Positions 12,850 through 24,319 of a stretch of DNA of 64,000 nt are shown here, one piece after another. Source of the stretch: Lucifuga dentata (taxonomy: Eukaryota > Chordata > Actinopteri > Ophidiiformes > Bythitidae); contig VXCM01003124.1 of the NCBI GenBank assembly GCA_014773175.1, positions 38,913 to 102,912 of the forward strand. Reading direction: 5' to 3'. The notes beneath the pieces were generated by a model. That model was not told the DNA's origin. It was given only the letters and a program-made list of their open reading frames with translations, and did no database searches. A program made the position numbers and the translations under genes. Each line of letters begins with the position of its first letter. Within the stretch, counting starts at the first letter, position 1.

Positions 12850-13540
12850 CCAGCTTACGCACACAAACTTATCTCCAGTGCATCTGCCGGGCCGCCTGCG
12901 CAGTCAGGCTGTCTCCACGGCGGGCCACGAGCGTTTTCCTGCTGAGGGTGAGCAGAAGATGGAGGGAGGATAGAGGGAGGAAGAGAGNCCCCTGCAAAGG
13001 CCTGCCAAGTCACTGAGCTACATGGAAAACACGAGCCGCCTCCAGGGTAACAGGACCACTTCTGAATTTCTACAAACAAAAATAGCTCTGATGTCTGGCT
13101 TCGACCTTTCTGTTCTCTGGCCCTCGTCGCTCTCTGTGTCTCTGTCACATGAAATTCCCACACAAAGACCGAGCTCATGTTCGAACCTAAGCAGCCCTGG
13201 AGAACAACTTCATTTGCTCTAATGTTAAACAGAAAAAAAAAGAGCATCGAAATTTAATAATTGTGTGAAGCCGAGCAAATTTATCATTCCCTCTTCTCTC
13301 GGATGGAGACGACCTCTTGGTGACCAACAGCGCGGACCTCGATTAAGGTCCCTTTGGTGAGCCATTTCATCATTTAAACAGCACGGGCTCCAATTCTCAT
13401 GACCTAATGCGTTGCAGAATGCTTGAAAGCTGCTGCTTGTGTTTTCTCTTCTCTCCCTCAACTCTTTCTCATCAGAAGCAGCAGGGATCCATAACAGGAA
13501 GAAACAGTTCAGCACTGTTGTGACAGCGTGGTGAGTTTGC
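12850..13540. promoter_or_regulatory. Candidate conserved non-coding DNA
   Basis: A non-repetitive patch without microsatellites or transposon ends, G+C-richer than its surroundings. No open frame shows a known domain. A part near 13225-13430, with phrases such as GAGCAAATTTATCATTCCC and CCTCGATTAAGGTCCC, has the feel of conserved regulatory sequence. This is inference; no comparison could be run. Confidence 0.2.
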
Positions 13541-14886
13541 AATTATGTTTCTCAAAGAATGACCTCAAATGTGTACCCAGAAGATTTTTCTCTGATGTCG
13601 ACGACATAATCATTTGCATCTTAATGCAGCAAAAACAGATCCTCTTAACTTTTTTTCCATTATACTACTCTGTGGGTCAGTTTCCTTGAAGGTCAACACT
13701 TTGTAAAACAGGGCATGATTTCCTCATTTTAACCCTGCAGCCTGCAATATATCCTACAGGTACTACATGACAGCACACCTGACAGTGACACAAACACGGC
13801 TATAAACCTTATACACACACACACTACTCCCCTCGTCTGCTACTCATAGGGTGCACTGTTAAAGCAAGACCTTTAACACCAAGGTAAAACCCTACTATGC
13901 GTGTTTACAAGACAAAGTTGAGTCATGTGACCTCCAACGCTAAAGTAGTTTGAGAATAATTGAAGGAGGGAGAAGCTGAAACAAGGTATTCAATATGGCG
14001 TGTTGCTCTTCAACCTTTAACCGGTCTTGGTGTTGAGAAATGCATGTGTAAAGTTGCTAGAGTGAATTTCCATCTTTAGATTTCATTGATTTCTCTTTCC
14101 AACCTAAAATTACTCATGTTGCAAATATTAATCAACAAATTGTCTGAATTCCATCTAACCAGAAGTTGAAACAACCAGTCAGGCAACAGTCCAGAAGCCC
14201 AGAATGTCTAACTGGTCAGACTGGAACCAATCAGAGCAGACAGTGGAAGGGAAAGGAAATATCATCAGTGATTTAATTTGCTGCAAACAACAATAATCTT
14301 TGCATTTATTGTTACTGAGATAAATCTATTGAGAAAAATCTATCAGTAATATCTATCAATTTGAGATAAATCTATCAACTAAAATACAGATTGTAGTTTA
14401 TATTGTTCAGCACTACAAAAAATTCCTAACCCCCCCCCCCNAAAAATGTCCATAAATGATTTAATTTGCTCATATAGAATTCAGCTTAAGCCTGTTTAGC
14501 TTTATATAAGATGCCTGAAACTGGATTATTTGTCTTTTAATGCATCTTATTTTAGAAGTTAATTTCTTTAAGCCAGTTTTTGCTTGTCTTTCCTACCAAG
14601 CCTTTAAACACCACAATCCTCTTGTTTTTGAGGAGTTGTGTTATGTGTCAACATATTTCTATAAAATTCCTGAAGCAAGCTAGTTTGTTTCAGAAATGGT
14701 TTGCAATATTCTCACTGCACTGGCAGTTTTTTTTTTTTTTTTTTNTTTTTTTTTTTTTTTTGTTTGTTTTTTTTTCTCTCTTTTTAAGAAAATGTGACTT
14801 TAAAGGCACGACAGACAAAATGACACGGTAAGTTTGGTTATGATTAATCCAGCTGAAAAATAAACTGAATAACTTGCTAAAACAAA

Positions 14887-15551
14887 TTAAAGGACCATAC
14901 CGTTCATTTTGCATGTTTAAGCCTAATATATTCAATTTTCATACATGTTACATTAATGACAATCATTTCCCATAGGATTAAACCGTATTTCAGCTTTCCT
15001 GATATTTTGCAAAATCTCTTAATCTTTCAAAATCAAATATTCAAGCAATACACCCACCTTAAAAACCAATGTTTCGCCTGCTAATAGTTATGCAGCCTTA
15101 TGAGGTCATGGTTGTTTAAATTTTTCGATAAACGCAGGTCTTCTTTTGGGACTATATTCCCCGGTGGAGACATACATTCACTCTGCACTTTTTATTGCGC
15201 TTAAATGTTAAAATAACACAACTTTGAAAAAAACATGAATATACGTCTTGTTCGCGGTGATGGATTACATATCCCAAGAACATTTCAAGTATCAGCTAGT
15301 TGATTTTAATAGTGTATCAGAATGAACTGAAACCAATGGTGGTCTGGAAGGTAGGAAAAAAATAAAAATAATTCACCGTTCCAGTAGGATGCTTTGGGAA
15401 ATGATTGTCAGTAACGTTACGTGTATGAAAATTGANTAATTCACCGTTCCAGTAGGATGCTTTGGGAAATGATTGTCAGTAACGTTACGTGTATGAAAAT
15501 TGAATATATTAGGCTCAATCAAACATGCAAAATGGTGGTATGGTCCTTTAA
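14887..15551 (+). mobile_element. TTAA-flanked MITE, family A, copy 5
   Basis: Left end TTAA|AGGACCATACCG, right end GGTATGGTCCT|TTAA. Contains the core GGGACTATATTCCCCGGTGG. Its 3' part carries a 67-bp assembly duplication around the N at 15436 (15369-15435 repeated at 15437-15503). Confidence 0.88.
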
Positions 15552-15875
15552 AGCCAATTTTATTAAAAAGAGTCTAACATTCTAGTAGATGTTGTGCTTG
15601 ATACGATTATTCTCCCAAAGACTGATTTGTCTTAAACTACGATCTTAAGACTTTTGTGAAATCCTGCAGTAGTAAAGACTGAAATGGAAAGAAAGCAGCA
15701 TCATGAGAAAAGATAAATTTGTCTCCTTGTCAACACCTCAGTCACTTTTACAGGAAAGATGGGGCAATTTTCTCTCTAGCCACTGTGTAGTTTGAAGGGA
15801 AAGAAGCAGAGAAAAGAGAGACAGCCTCCTTAATGTACATTCTGTTCTGCCTTGGCTGTGATTCTCAAGGTTGTC

Positions 15876-15903
15876 TGTTGTGCGTGTGTGTGTGTGTGTG
15901 TGT
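15876..15903. repeat. (GT)n microsatellite
   Basis: About 13 GT units. Confidence 0.9.
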
Positions 15904-17645
15904 CGGTGCCAGGCACTGCGTCTCTTCTGGCTCAGTCGGTGTTGACCCTGCCCTGTACTCTCCTCCTCCTACTATGGGCGAGGTTTGGCGGCGCTGCACG
16001 TAGCCACACTGTGCTGATACTGATATGTGCATACACATACACAGATGGGCGTGTGCGCACAGGCCAACACACACTTACACACACCTATATCTGCCTAGAA
16101 TATTTTATACATTTGCTTGTTGCTATTCAAAGTTTAGAATTTGCAGAATTCTGCTTCTTTTTTTTTTTTTAGAAGAAATATTGCTTCCACTGTCTTGTAC
16201 GTTTATAATAAGAAAATGGCTGCCAGCTGCCAATCAATACAGTGTGATGTTTTATTGCTTTTATTAATGATGAGGTGCAGAAAGGTCAACGCAGATCACA
16301 TTTCTCTTCTGCTTTACAGTCATTATGTTTGACTTTTTTAATACAGCAGAAGAATTCTAATAAAAGTCATTTTCTCCTTCATCTCACTTCCCCATTAGCA
16401 TCACCCAACACTCTCAACCTCTGATTTTATAAGTGAGACAAATATTCCCACGTGAAACGAATTGCAAGTGGTATGTGAAGATACATTCCTGTGAAGCTTC
16501 TACCCTGATTTAAGGAGCAACCCTGATTCTTGTCCGAGGTCGGGTCTCCACGTTCATGTGTGAGAGAGTCCACGTCGTCCCAGTCAGCCTGTTACAGCGC
16601 CTGATCATATCTTAGCACCAGCCCACTCTGCGTCTCTCACCCACTCACTTCCAAATGGAAATAAATGAGTGTTTTCATTCTGAGACACAATGAAAACAGC
16701 AAAGTATGTTACTAAAAACACTGGCTAATACTCTTAAATGGTGCAATCTCATTTACAAGAAAAACAAATGCAGGACATTCTTGAAGATGCAATCAAGTTG
16801 TGGCCAAATTGTTTTTATGTCGGCATGCGTGCAGCGTGACGTGATAGAAGGTCAGGAGACAAAAACAAGGAAGAACATTAACACATTACTTATGATTTCA
16901 CACTGTAACGCAGATGACATTTGAGGACTCAAATTTGCATTTGTTTTTGGCAACGAGCATTAGCATTAACTGCAGCAGTGAAAAGAGCTTAAATTCCTGG
17001 ACCAACAACATTACAAAGTGAGTAATAGGAAGGAGGTCAAAGGTCAAAGCAGCAGGAAGAAGTCATTGGATGTGACATGAATTTGTAGAAAAGCAGTTCA
17101 GATTTTCACTATGGCTGATGCATGATTTACTGTAGATTCCACCTTAGGATTTAAAAGGAAATATGAAAAATAACTGACCTAATGTTCCCAAAAAGGGATT
17201 TCCTCATTACTGTGGAATCCTGAAAGATGCCAGGAACATGTCAGAAATATAAAGGAGGGTTGAATAACTTTTACACTGCCTGCCTGAGTCTGTCTGAAAG
17301 TATGTGCTAATGTGTTTATAGCATTTGATGATATTGCTGAACATTTACCGTGGTGCATATTTACAGAGATATCTTAGCCATATTTATGAATAATTAAACA
17401 GTCATAACAGAAAAATCTAACTCTGCTAACTGGGGGGCAACAGGTCTGACTCTGTCCTGCAAAACCTTTACTGAAGTAAAAATAAACAAGTTTTAGCAGG
17501 AAAATATATTCAAGTAAAGAATTGTTCCTTTCAGAGTTTCAGATTGTTTAATAAAATCAATAATCCCCCAAATCAGACTCGAGATCAGTTGAAGTGTTGG
17601 AAGTTAAAGTAAAGTAAGAAATTAAAGAAATGATACAGAAAAGCA

Positions 17646-17701
<56 letters not shown>

Positions 17702-17703
17702 AA
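17646..17703. repeat. (AAAG)n microsatellite
   Basis: About 14 AAAG units, a pure purine strand. Confidence 0.95.
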
Positions 17704-18310
17704 AGATAAACGTAACTACTAGGAATTATAAGAATCAGATACATGAAGTACAGTAAAAACTTCAATATTTCTATCCTGAATGTAGAGGAATAAAAGTTTC
17801 CCAAAATGGAAATACTAAAAACAAAAAATTATACTTGAGTACATTACTTGAGTGAATGCAGTGAGTTACTTTGCATCTCTGCAGGGCCTGAGATGTCTTA
17901 TGGGTCTTCCCATGCGATGTGATGGTTGCCTCAGTGTAAATCTCTGGGTCCAGGACCTGGACTGACCCTCAGAGTTAGCCTTTGTTTGGCAGATGCCTCG
18001 GCCCCCTTTAATCTTGTGAAGAGATAAATCCTTTGATGGACCTGGCCTGACTCAGTTGAAAGTGCTGCCCAGCCATCTCCATAGATCAACATAATACGCC
18101 ATGTTTGATGTTGGGGGGCTGTGGCACGCGGGTGGGCTCTCTCCACGACCTCTATCAGAGTCATCAATCCTGGGCCAAAACCGCAGACCCCTCCTCTCCA
18201 CGCCTCCCGCTCCCTCCTCCTCCTCTTCCTCTCTAAGCATGTTCTCGACCACAACCATCTCTGCCCTCTTGACCACAGAGAGCTAACACTCAAGCAGGAT
18301 AAGCATATCT

Positions 18311-18332
18311 GTGTGTGTGTGTGTGTGTGTGT

Positions 18333-18382
<50 letters not shown>
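18311..18382. repeat. (GT)n-(CA)n inverted microsatellite
   Basis: About 11 GT units are followed by CACG and then about 24 CA units, so the two halves are complementary and can form a hairpin. Confidence 0.95.
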
Positions 18383-18385
<3 letters not shown>

Positions 18386-18598
18386 ATACACAGACACTGA
18401 GATGGCTGTCTGACACACAAACACACATTCCAAATTCAGCATAACAGGTTGTCCATCACCCTGAGATGATTTTCTTATAAACTGTGTACTGATCCCAGAG
18501 CTGGAAAGTAACTAATCATGTTTACTTCAGTACTATTTGGAGGCACTTGTATTTACTAGAGTATTTCTATTTAATGAGGCTTTCTAATTTTCTCCCAT

Positions 18599-18715
18599 TT
18601 AAAGGAGCATACTGGTGATTTTGCATGTTTGAATCCAATAAATACAACCTGCAGGTAACATGCAGGTAATGTTTATTGAGTTTAAACTTGTAAATTCACT
18701 GGTCTGGTCCTTTAA
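18599..18715. mobile_element. TTAA-flanked mini-element, family A, copy 6
   Basis: Only 117 bp: TTAA|AGGAGCATACTGG with TTTTGCATGTTTGAA at the left and GGTCTGGTCCT|TTAA at the right. The internal region is gone, leaving little more than the two ends. Confidence 0.75.
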
Positions 18716-19359
18716 TTTCAGAGGAAACTATTGTACTTTTTACTCTACCACATTTTTCTGACACCTTTAATTATTTAGCTAAGCATATAAAATATTGCAG
18801 GCTTTTGATGTAAATTGATTTTAGACATTGTCTTAAGAATTTTAGAGGAATTGCTAATTTTTTTTTAAGGATTATGAGATCCATTCTTCCATCATCCAAT
18901 TTTGTGAATTTTTCTGAAAAAACAATTTTCAATTTTAATCTCAATTTTTGGGACACTTTTCCTCAATTTAATTTTAATCTTTTGGGGATTTAAAAAAAAT
19001 ATATCTCTACTTTTGGGGAAGTTTATCTCAACATTTGGGAATTTTTATAATTTTTTTTTTAAATCTGTAATTTCATGTACTTTAATATTCATTACCATAA
19101 GAAGATATTCATTTAACTATGAGTTGTCTATGTTTAATACTTTATTTAAGGTAAAATTTTGAATATAGGACTTTTTTCTGGCACTGAAGTATTTTTCAAT
19201 TATCATATTACTATTTTTATTCCAGTACTGTCTTATCATTGCTGCCTAAATAATTAAAGACATTTATTTGTCTTCATCTGTAAATCACCAACATACAGTA
19301 TTTACGTCACTCTCAGTCTTGAGAAAGTGAGCAGTCCTTCCCCCCGAGTTCATCAGTGG

Positions 19360-19600
19360 GTTATATAAGTGTCATCTGAAAGCCTGCGATTAAACTGAGG
19401 TGAACTTCAGGGAGCTCTTTAGATTCCTCTGATAAGACCCCGGTCCCATTAAGACAAGCCGTCCCTGTGTGAGAGCTCAGCATCGGCCTCACACACTCGC
19501 TCTTATCTAAATCCTTCATCAACACACGCCTAATCTGAGCACGGCTGCTAATTTTGATAGATTTGATTCCCCACTGGGGAACATGGAAGCATTCAGTTTC
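19360..19600. promoter_or_regulatory. Candidate cis-regulatory patch with GATA sites
   Basis: Non-repetitive stretch with TGATAAG near 19429 and its inverse CTTATCT near 19502, both consensus GATA-factor sites about 70 bases apart, and TTATATAA just upstream (about 19361). It lies 4.2 kb before the cables1 start. Inference only. Confidence 0.2.
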
Positions 19601-19767
19601 AGAAATCAAATAATAACAAAACATGTCATTATCCCAGTAGAGACAGGATTAAGTCTTATGGTTTGTTTAAGCATTTTTTCTACACTTTTTAAAAAATTAT
19701 TATTACTATAGTACATTATTGTGCAGTATTATTGTATGATGTAGTTTTCCTTGCTTGATGCTGCCAT

Positions 19768-19769
<2 letters not shown>

Positions 19770-19814
<45 letters not shown>
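19770..19814. repeat. (CT)n microsatellite
   Basis: About 22 CT units, a pure pyrimidine strand. Confidence 0.95.
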
Positions 19815-19817
<3 letters not shown>

Positions 19818-20788
19818 TGTGTATCATGTAAAGAGTGTGTCCCAGCAAGACCAACTAAGGCAAGTGGTGACATTAGCACCCCTGAAATAGCTTTGGCAGG
19901 CATTTTAATTGCTTTACTCTGCAATGGCTCAAAATGTTATTGATATATAAAAAAAACAAAAAGGCAAAACATTTCCCAGGCGTAGGATTAACAAAAACAC
20001 TAATGCTTCATCATTGACTGGTTTTAATAGAACAATAAATACCTGGATGTCTGGAATTTATTTCCCTGCCTTGTTCATTGACCTTTGCCCTTTTCCTTCC
20101 ACGTTATATCCTCTCACCTTACACCAGTTTTTCTTTCAAACCTCTCCTTTCATTAATGGGCCCATAATTACTACACTGCTGTATAATACTATGACCATTA
20201 AGCAGCTATACCATTGTGTTTCTCCCTTGCAGGGGGGCATTGGGGATAATTTATGATGCATGTTGGCATGTTAGTCTTTAATCATTGTGAAAGTAATAGT
20301 AGAGTCATGTGCACGCAGCCTCACAATGAGGTGCCGAGCCACTTCATGTGTAGGAAACTTCACACAAACACAGGAAGCGGAGTGTTTCTCAGCGAGGGCT
20401 GGAGTCTGAGCTGAGCTGCAGCGGCTGATGAGTTGCTCAGATTAACTGGGGCCAAAGAACCTGCAGTTCCTACATTTCATTGTTAGCCAGGCTGTTGCAG
20501 AAAGGCATCTAAACTGAGATCTGCAGTGTGTGGTGCTGCAAACCTGAGCTAAATGCAGGGCTGTAATGCTGCCGGTGACACTTTTCCTGCAATAAACGTT
20601 CAGAGTGATAAAATTAAAACCTCTTTGAGTGCTTTTAGTGAGCGCAACGGGATTTAAATCAATCTACAATAGAAGGAAAACAGAGGTGTAACATCAGCCG
20701 CGGTGTAAATATCATGGCTATAAAAAGCCTGTGTGAATGAGTCATTAAGAACAAGGAGCTGATGTCATCAACCCCAAAAGCATTATGT

Positions 20789-20791
20789 GTG

Positions 20792-20836
<45 letters not shown>
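20789..20836. repeat. (GC)-(AC)n microsatellite
   Basis: TGTGCGCGCGC passes into about 19 AC units. Alternating purine-pyrimidine along the whole tract. Confidence 0.95.
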
Positions 20837-20840
<4 letters not shown>

Positions 20841-21434
20841 TGCCAGATGTTTCAAGGTACTTCTACATTAAAGAGAAAAAAGTACTTATAATGCAACTTA
20901 GATTGACTTTGTTACTTTGGTCCTTTTCAACACAAATGATTATGTTCTGTTTATTAATGAAGAATCTATTCATCCATTCGTGCCACATATTGCAGATTTG
21001 AGGTCCAACAGAGACATCCAGTGGTGAAAACATGTTTTGTCATTAATTGTAACTAAATAACAAATTAGTCTGAGAAATCTAAGAAAATCTCAGAGATCTA
21101 AATTATGATCAGGCCAGTATATTTAACAATCTCTTTATTTTGGAAAAATAGATATCTTTATGTCAGTCAGTAATGGCTTGACTGATATCGCAAAAAATTA
21201 TACCACACATACTATATGCCATTAACATTAAATATTTATAATAATAACAATTTAAATGTACATAATTTATAAGAAGTGCACATTGTTAGGACAGGAATGA
21301 TCTATCATAGCTTGAAGAACAGCAAAGAGGCTACTTCTCTTTTAATGTCTGTATATCATTTAAAAAATTTAAAAAGGTGTTGTATTATATGAATTGTACG
21401 ATATGAATTTCAAATGTTCTCTCTTTATACATAA

Positions 21435-21442
<8 letters not shown>

Positions 21443-21473
<31 letters not shown>
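21443..21473. repeat. (AC)n microsatellite
   Basis: About 15 AC units. Confidence 0.95.
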
Positions 21474-21475
<2 letters not shown>

Positions 21476-21489
21476 AATAATATAAGATT

Positions 21490-21645
21490 TTAATTAAGAT
21501 TTTCAGTCATCCAGGCGGGTAGATATACTGTATGAAAACTGAAACAAGTCAACTGGATTCAAGTTTTTAATTCTGAAGCATTTCACCGTTCATCCAATTG
21601 GCTTCATCAGTCAGAAATTAATGAACAGAAGGATGTTAAATCTCC
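21490..21645. repeat. Possible dispersed repeat
   Basis: TTTTCAGTCATCCAGGCGGG and the later TTGGCTTCATCAGTC resemble a recurrent fish repeat phrase. It is diverged and flanked by a (CA)n microsatellite. Confidence 0.3.
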
Positions 21646-21864
21646 AGTAACTACAGTAACTATGGTGTCAAATCACAACAAAATTTCAATTCCAAATAAA
21701 TAGATATATTATTCAAATTTTTTTGAATAATGCGTGGTGTAAAATGTATTATTCATATTTCAAACAAAAAATACATTTTAAATTTCAACTTCAAATTTTT
21801 AATGGTCCCTTAGTTGGATGCAGATACCCAAATTTCTTTGGAAGGGAAGACAGCAATGCACATA

Positions 21865-21866
<2 letters not shown>

Positions 21867-21921
<55 letters not shown>

Positions 21922-21934
21922 TAAGATTCTTCCN

Positions 21935-21989
<55 letters not shown>

Positions 21990-22001
21990 TAAGATTCTTC
22001 C
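21867..22001. repeat. (TAA)n microsatellite, duplicated by an assembly join
   Basis: Two identical 67-base blocks of TAA units ending CTAAGATTCTTCC (21867-21933 and 21935-22001) flank an N at 21934. The true allele is probably one block. Confidence 0.9.
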
Positions 22002-22771
22002 AGTCAGGCAGAACTGCAACATAAACTGATAGAGCTGCTGGAAAACCTCCACTCAGCAGGTTTATCTCATATGAAGTAGAAAAGCTGGAATTTTCCCAAC
22101 CAGGCTGTGTTATATGCCATTTCAAAATCCACAATAAATGCAGTTTTAATGAGCTACCTTTACTTTCAAAACACAGAATTTTTTTCAGAGCCATAACTCA
22201 TCTTCAAAAACATACATTACAAACTGACTAATATTGGTATATTTCACAAAATTTAACTCAGTCCTTCATTTAAGCATTTGTGACCTGTTAACTGTTTTTC
22301 AGGGTGAGAGTAAGAGAGACGTGGAGGTATAATAAACCAGCACATCAAAGCCAAGCAAGTTTTTATTCTATCCACACACCAATGTCACTGATTACAGGTA
22401 TTGTTCACCTGCTAAAAGTGTTCAAAATGGCAAAGTCCTGTATACTAAATCAGGCCTATGAGGTACATGGATAAGACACTTAAGCAAATGCAGCAGCATG
22501 ATTGTCCTCAATAAGTGAGTTTATCAGAAGACTTTTAGTTTAAAGGCTGGGAAAAGGGCATCTAATTCCACTTTATTGAAAAGCCATGACAGAGAGATGA
22601 CAATAAATAAGTTTTTAGGAGGATTTCAATTCATTTTATGACCTGACAGGGCAGAAAAAGACCCATAACTACCACTGTTCTCTGTATTTTTTTTTTTTAT
22701 TTTTTTTTATATATACCTTTGCATTTTTCAAAATGGGGGAAATGGGAAACTTTTTAGTCTAAATGACCAAA

Positions 22772-23016
22772 TTACAAGGGGGCTCCTATAAGTTAAGAGT
22801 TCAATTACGTAAGTTTTACGTAAGTTGGTACTTAAGTTGGTACGTAAGTTTTGCCATTTTCAGAACTGACATAAAGTGACCTTTGTGCTGACATAAAGGT
22901 GAGTTTTCTTGACTTTGCACATTTTCCACAATAGTCAAAAAAGTCTTTATACAGTTATTTTTCTCATAACCAGTAAAATGAATTTGTTGTGTAGAAACGG
23001 TGGAGTCCCCCTTTAA
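22772..23016. mobile_element. Possible third TTAA-type element
   Basis: The right end reads GGAGTCCCCCT|TTAA and the left end TTAC|AAGGGGGCTCC, an imperfect inverted pair beginning AAGGGGG. A short direct repeat of ACGTAAGTT units lies inside (about 22808-22853). Only one copy is seen, so this is tentative. Confidence 0.35.
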
Positions 23017-23639
23017 GAAAAAAAAGTTCATACAAAGTTCACATCCTCACCCATCCCTAGGTGCGGTATGTTTTTGGGTGCTGCATGCTGTGATAGTTCT
23101 CTTAAACCACTAGGTGGCATACCATGTAATGAAGTTTTTGCCAAAAACAGCAAAACAGCACCCATAATCTATGTCAAGCAGACAGATGGCGCAGTTGCTG
23201 CAGAGATGCTGACTTGCACAGTTCAGACAATGATCTATTTCTCAAAACAAATAGGCCTCATTATGTCATTGCCCACTGATCATTGTACACTAACTGCTGA
23301 GAAAACATGGGATTGCAGGCTTTATGGATTATTTATTTTATGAAGAAACATTCCCTAACTTCCTGATGTAATCATGTTAGGGATTACTTGTGTGGAGGAA
23401 CTCTATAATAGAGTGATTGTTAGAAGGGCAGCGCACAGATCATGCTGAGGTTTATTTTAAAGTTTATGTAATTTTGGTAAGGCCTGTCAGGGGAGTGAGA
23501 GGAGGCTTCAGCAAGCAGGAAAAGGTAAAAAAAAAAAAAAAAAAAAAGCACATGTATTCCTGAGAGCCTATTGGTCCAAATTTTCCTTGTGCTGCCACAA
23601 TACTGCACACACGTGACCTCCCTGTTTTTAGCCAGTTTA

Positions 23640-23753
23640 ACGCATGTACTTAAAAGACAGGCCAGTACCATCAACACAAGCACGATTAACGCTGTACTCA
23701 TGTCAGCAAGGTGAGATCGCTGCTGCGGGGACTCAGATCAGTGGACGTGGACC
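23640..23753 (+). promoter_or_regulatory. Probable cables1 5' UTR and proximal promoter
   Basis: Directly upstream of the ATG the base composition turns from A+T-rich, with a poly-A run at 23527-23547, to a mixed G+C-richer sequence that leads into a CpG-rich first exon. No TATA box is obvious. The ATG context GACCATGG is a strong vertebrate start. The transcription start cannot be placed from sequence alone. Confidence 0.35.
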
Positions 23754-24319
23754 ATGGCGGCTGCCACGAGCAGCAACACGTCCACAGCCACGCTACAGAT
23801 AAAGCACTCCAGTATCGAGCATACGCGGAAACGCATAGACCCGAGGAGGAGGCAAGCGGCGCTCTCTTTTCTCAGTAACATTTCTTTAGATGGACGCCCT
23901 GTGCAAGACGGAGACAATCACGATGAAGAGGGTAACTCGCTTGAAAGCAGGACTAGACAGAGCCTGGTTTCCCCGGAGCGCCTAGCGGCCAGCGGGGCTG
24001 CTGCTCCCGCTGCCGCAGGAGCGACCACGGCCGCCCAGGCGCTCGCTTTCGCAAACCAGGCTCTCCTTTCCAGCAGCAGGGCCAGTTTTGGGACGGGTCC
24101 CACCGCTGCACAGGCGGGCGCAGACACCGACGGCGATGCATTCGCGCCCCCATCGTTCAGCTCGCCTTTCTCCGCGGTTCCTGCCGCGACTAGAGGGAGG
24201 CTGCAGACCTACACTCAGGGAATCCTACCTGCGCCCTATTCCAGGCAGTCCTCCCAGAACTACAGCTGCCTAGAGGGCGGACAGATAGCAAACTCTGCCA
24301 TAGAGCTGCAGAGGTCCAG
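23754..24319 (+). CDS. cables1: cables1 exon 1 (N-terminus)
   Basis: Codes for about 188 residues and ends with a split Arg codon at the donor AG|GTAAAT. It holds the family motif [12 protein letters not shown] and, at its end, [12 protein letters not shown] followed by SRQSSQNY, which also close the first exon in mammals. The exon is much richer in G+C and CpG than the flanks, so a CpG-island promoter is likely. Alanine-rich runs near residues 80-100 are low complexity. The 5' UTR limit is not visible. Confidence 0.93.

Larger units (their letters stand above)
1..23753. other. Intergenic region upstream of cables1
   Basis: I find no convincing exon here. Open frames in this stretch are short, mostly cross homopolymers or microsatellites, and show no family motif apart from the THAP fragment at 8662-8799. 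The region contains MITEs of the TTAA family, a Tc1-like MITE, many microsatellites, eight or more single-N assembly joins, and non-repetitive patches (about 12850-13540, 16460-16640, 17900-18290 and 19300-19620) that could be regulatory. In mammals RBBP8 lies further upstream of CABLES1; it is not in view. Confidence 0.6.

Noticed and set aside
17931..18444. Open frames with Cys-Val or His-Thr repeats at dinucleotide microsatellites, also 4044-4259 and 20659-21001
   Set aside because: They are translations of (GT)n or (CA)n runs.
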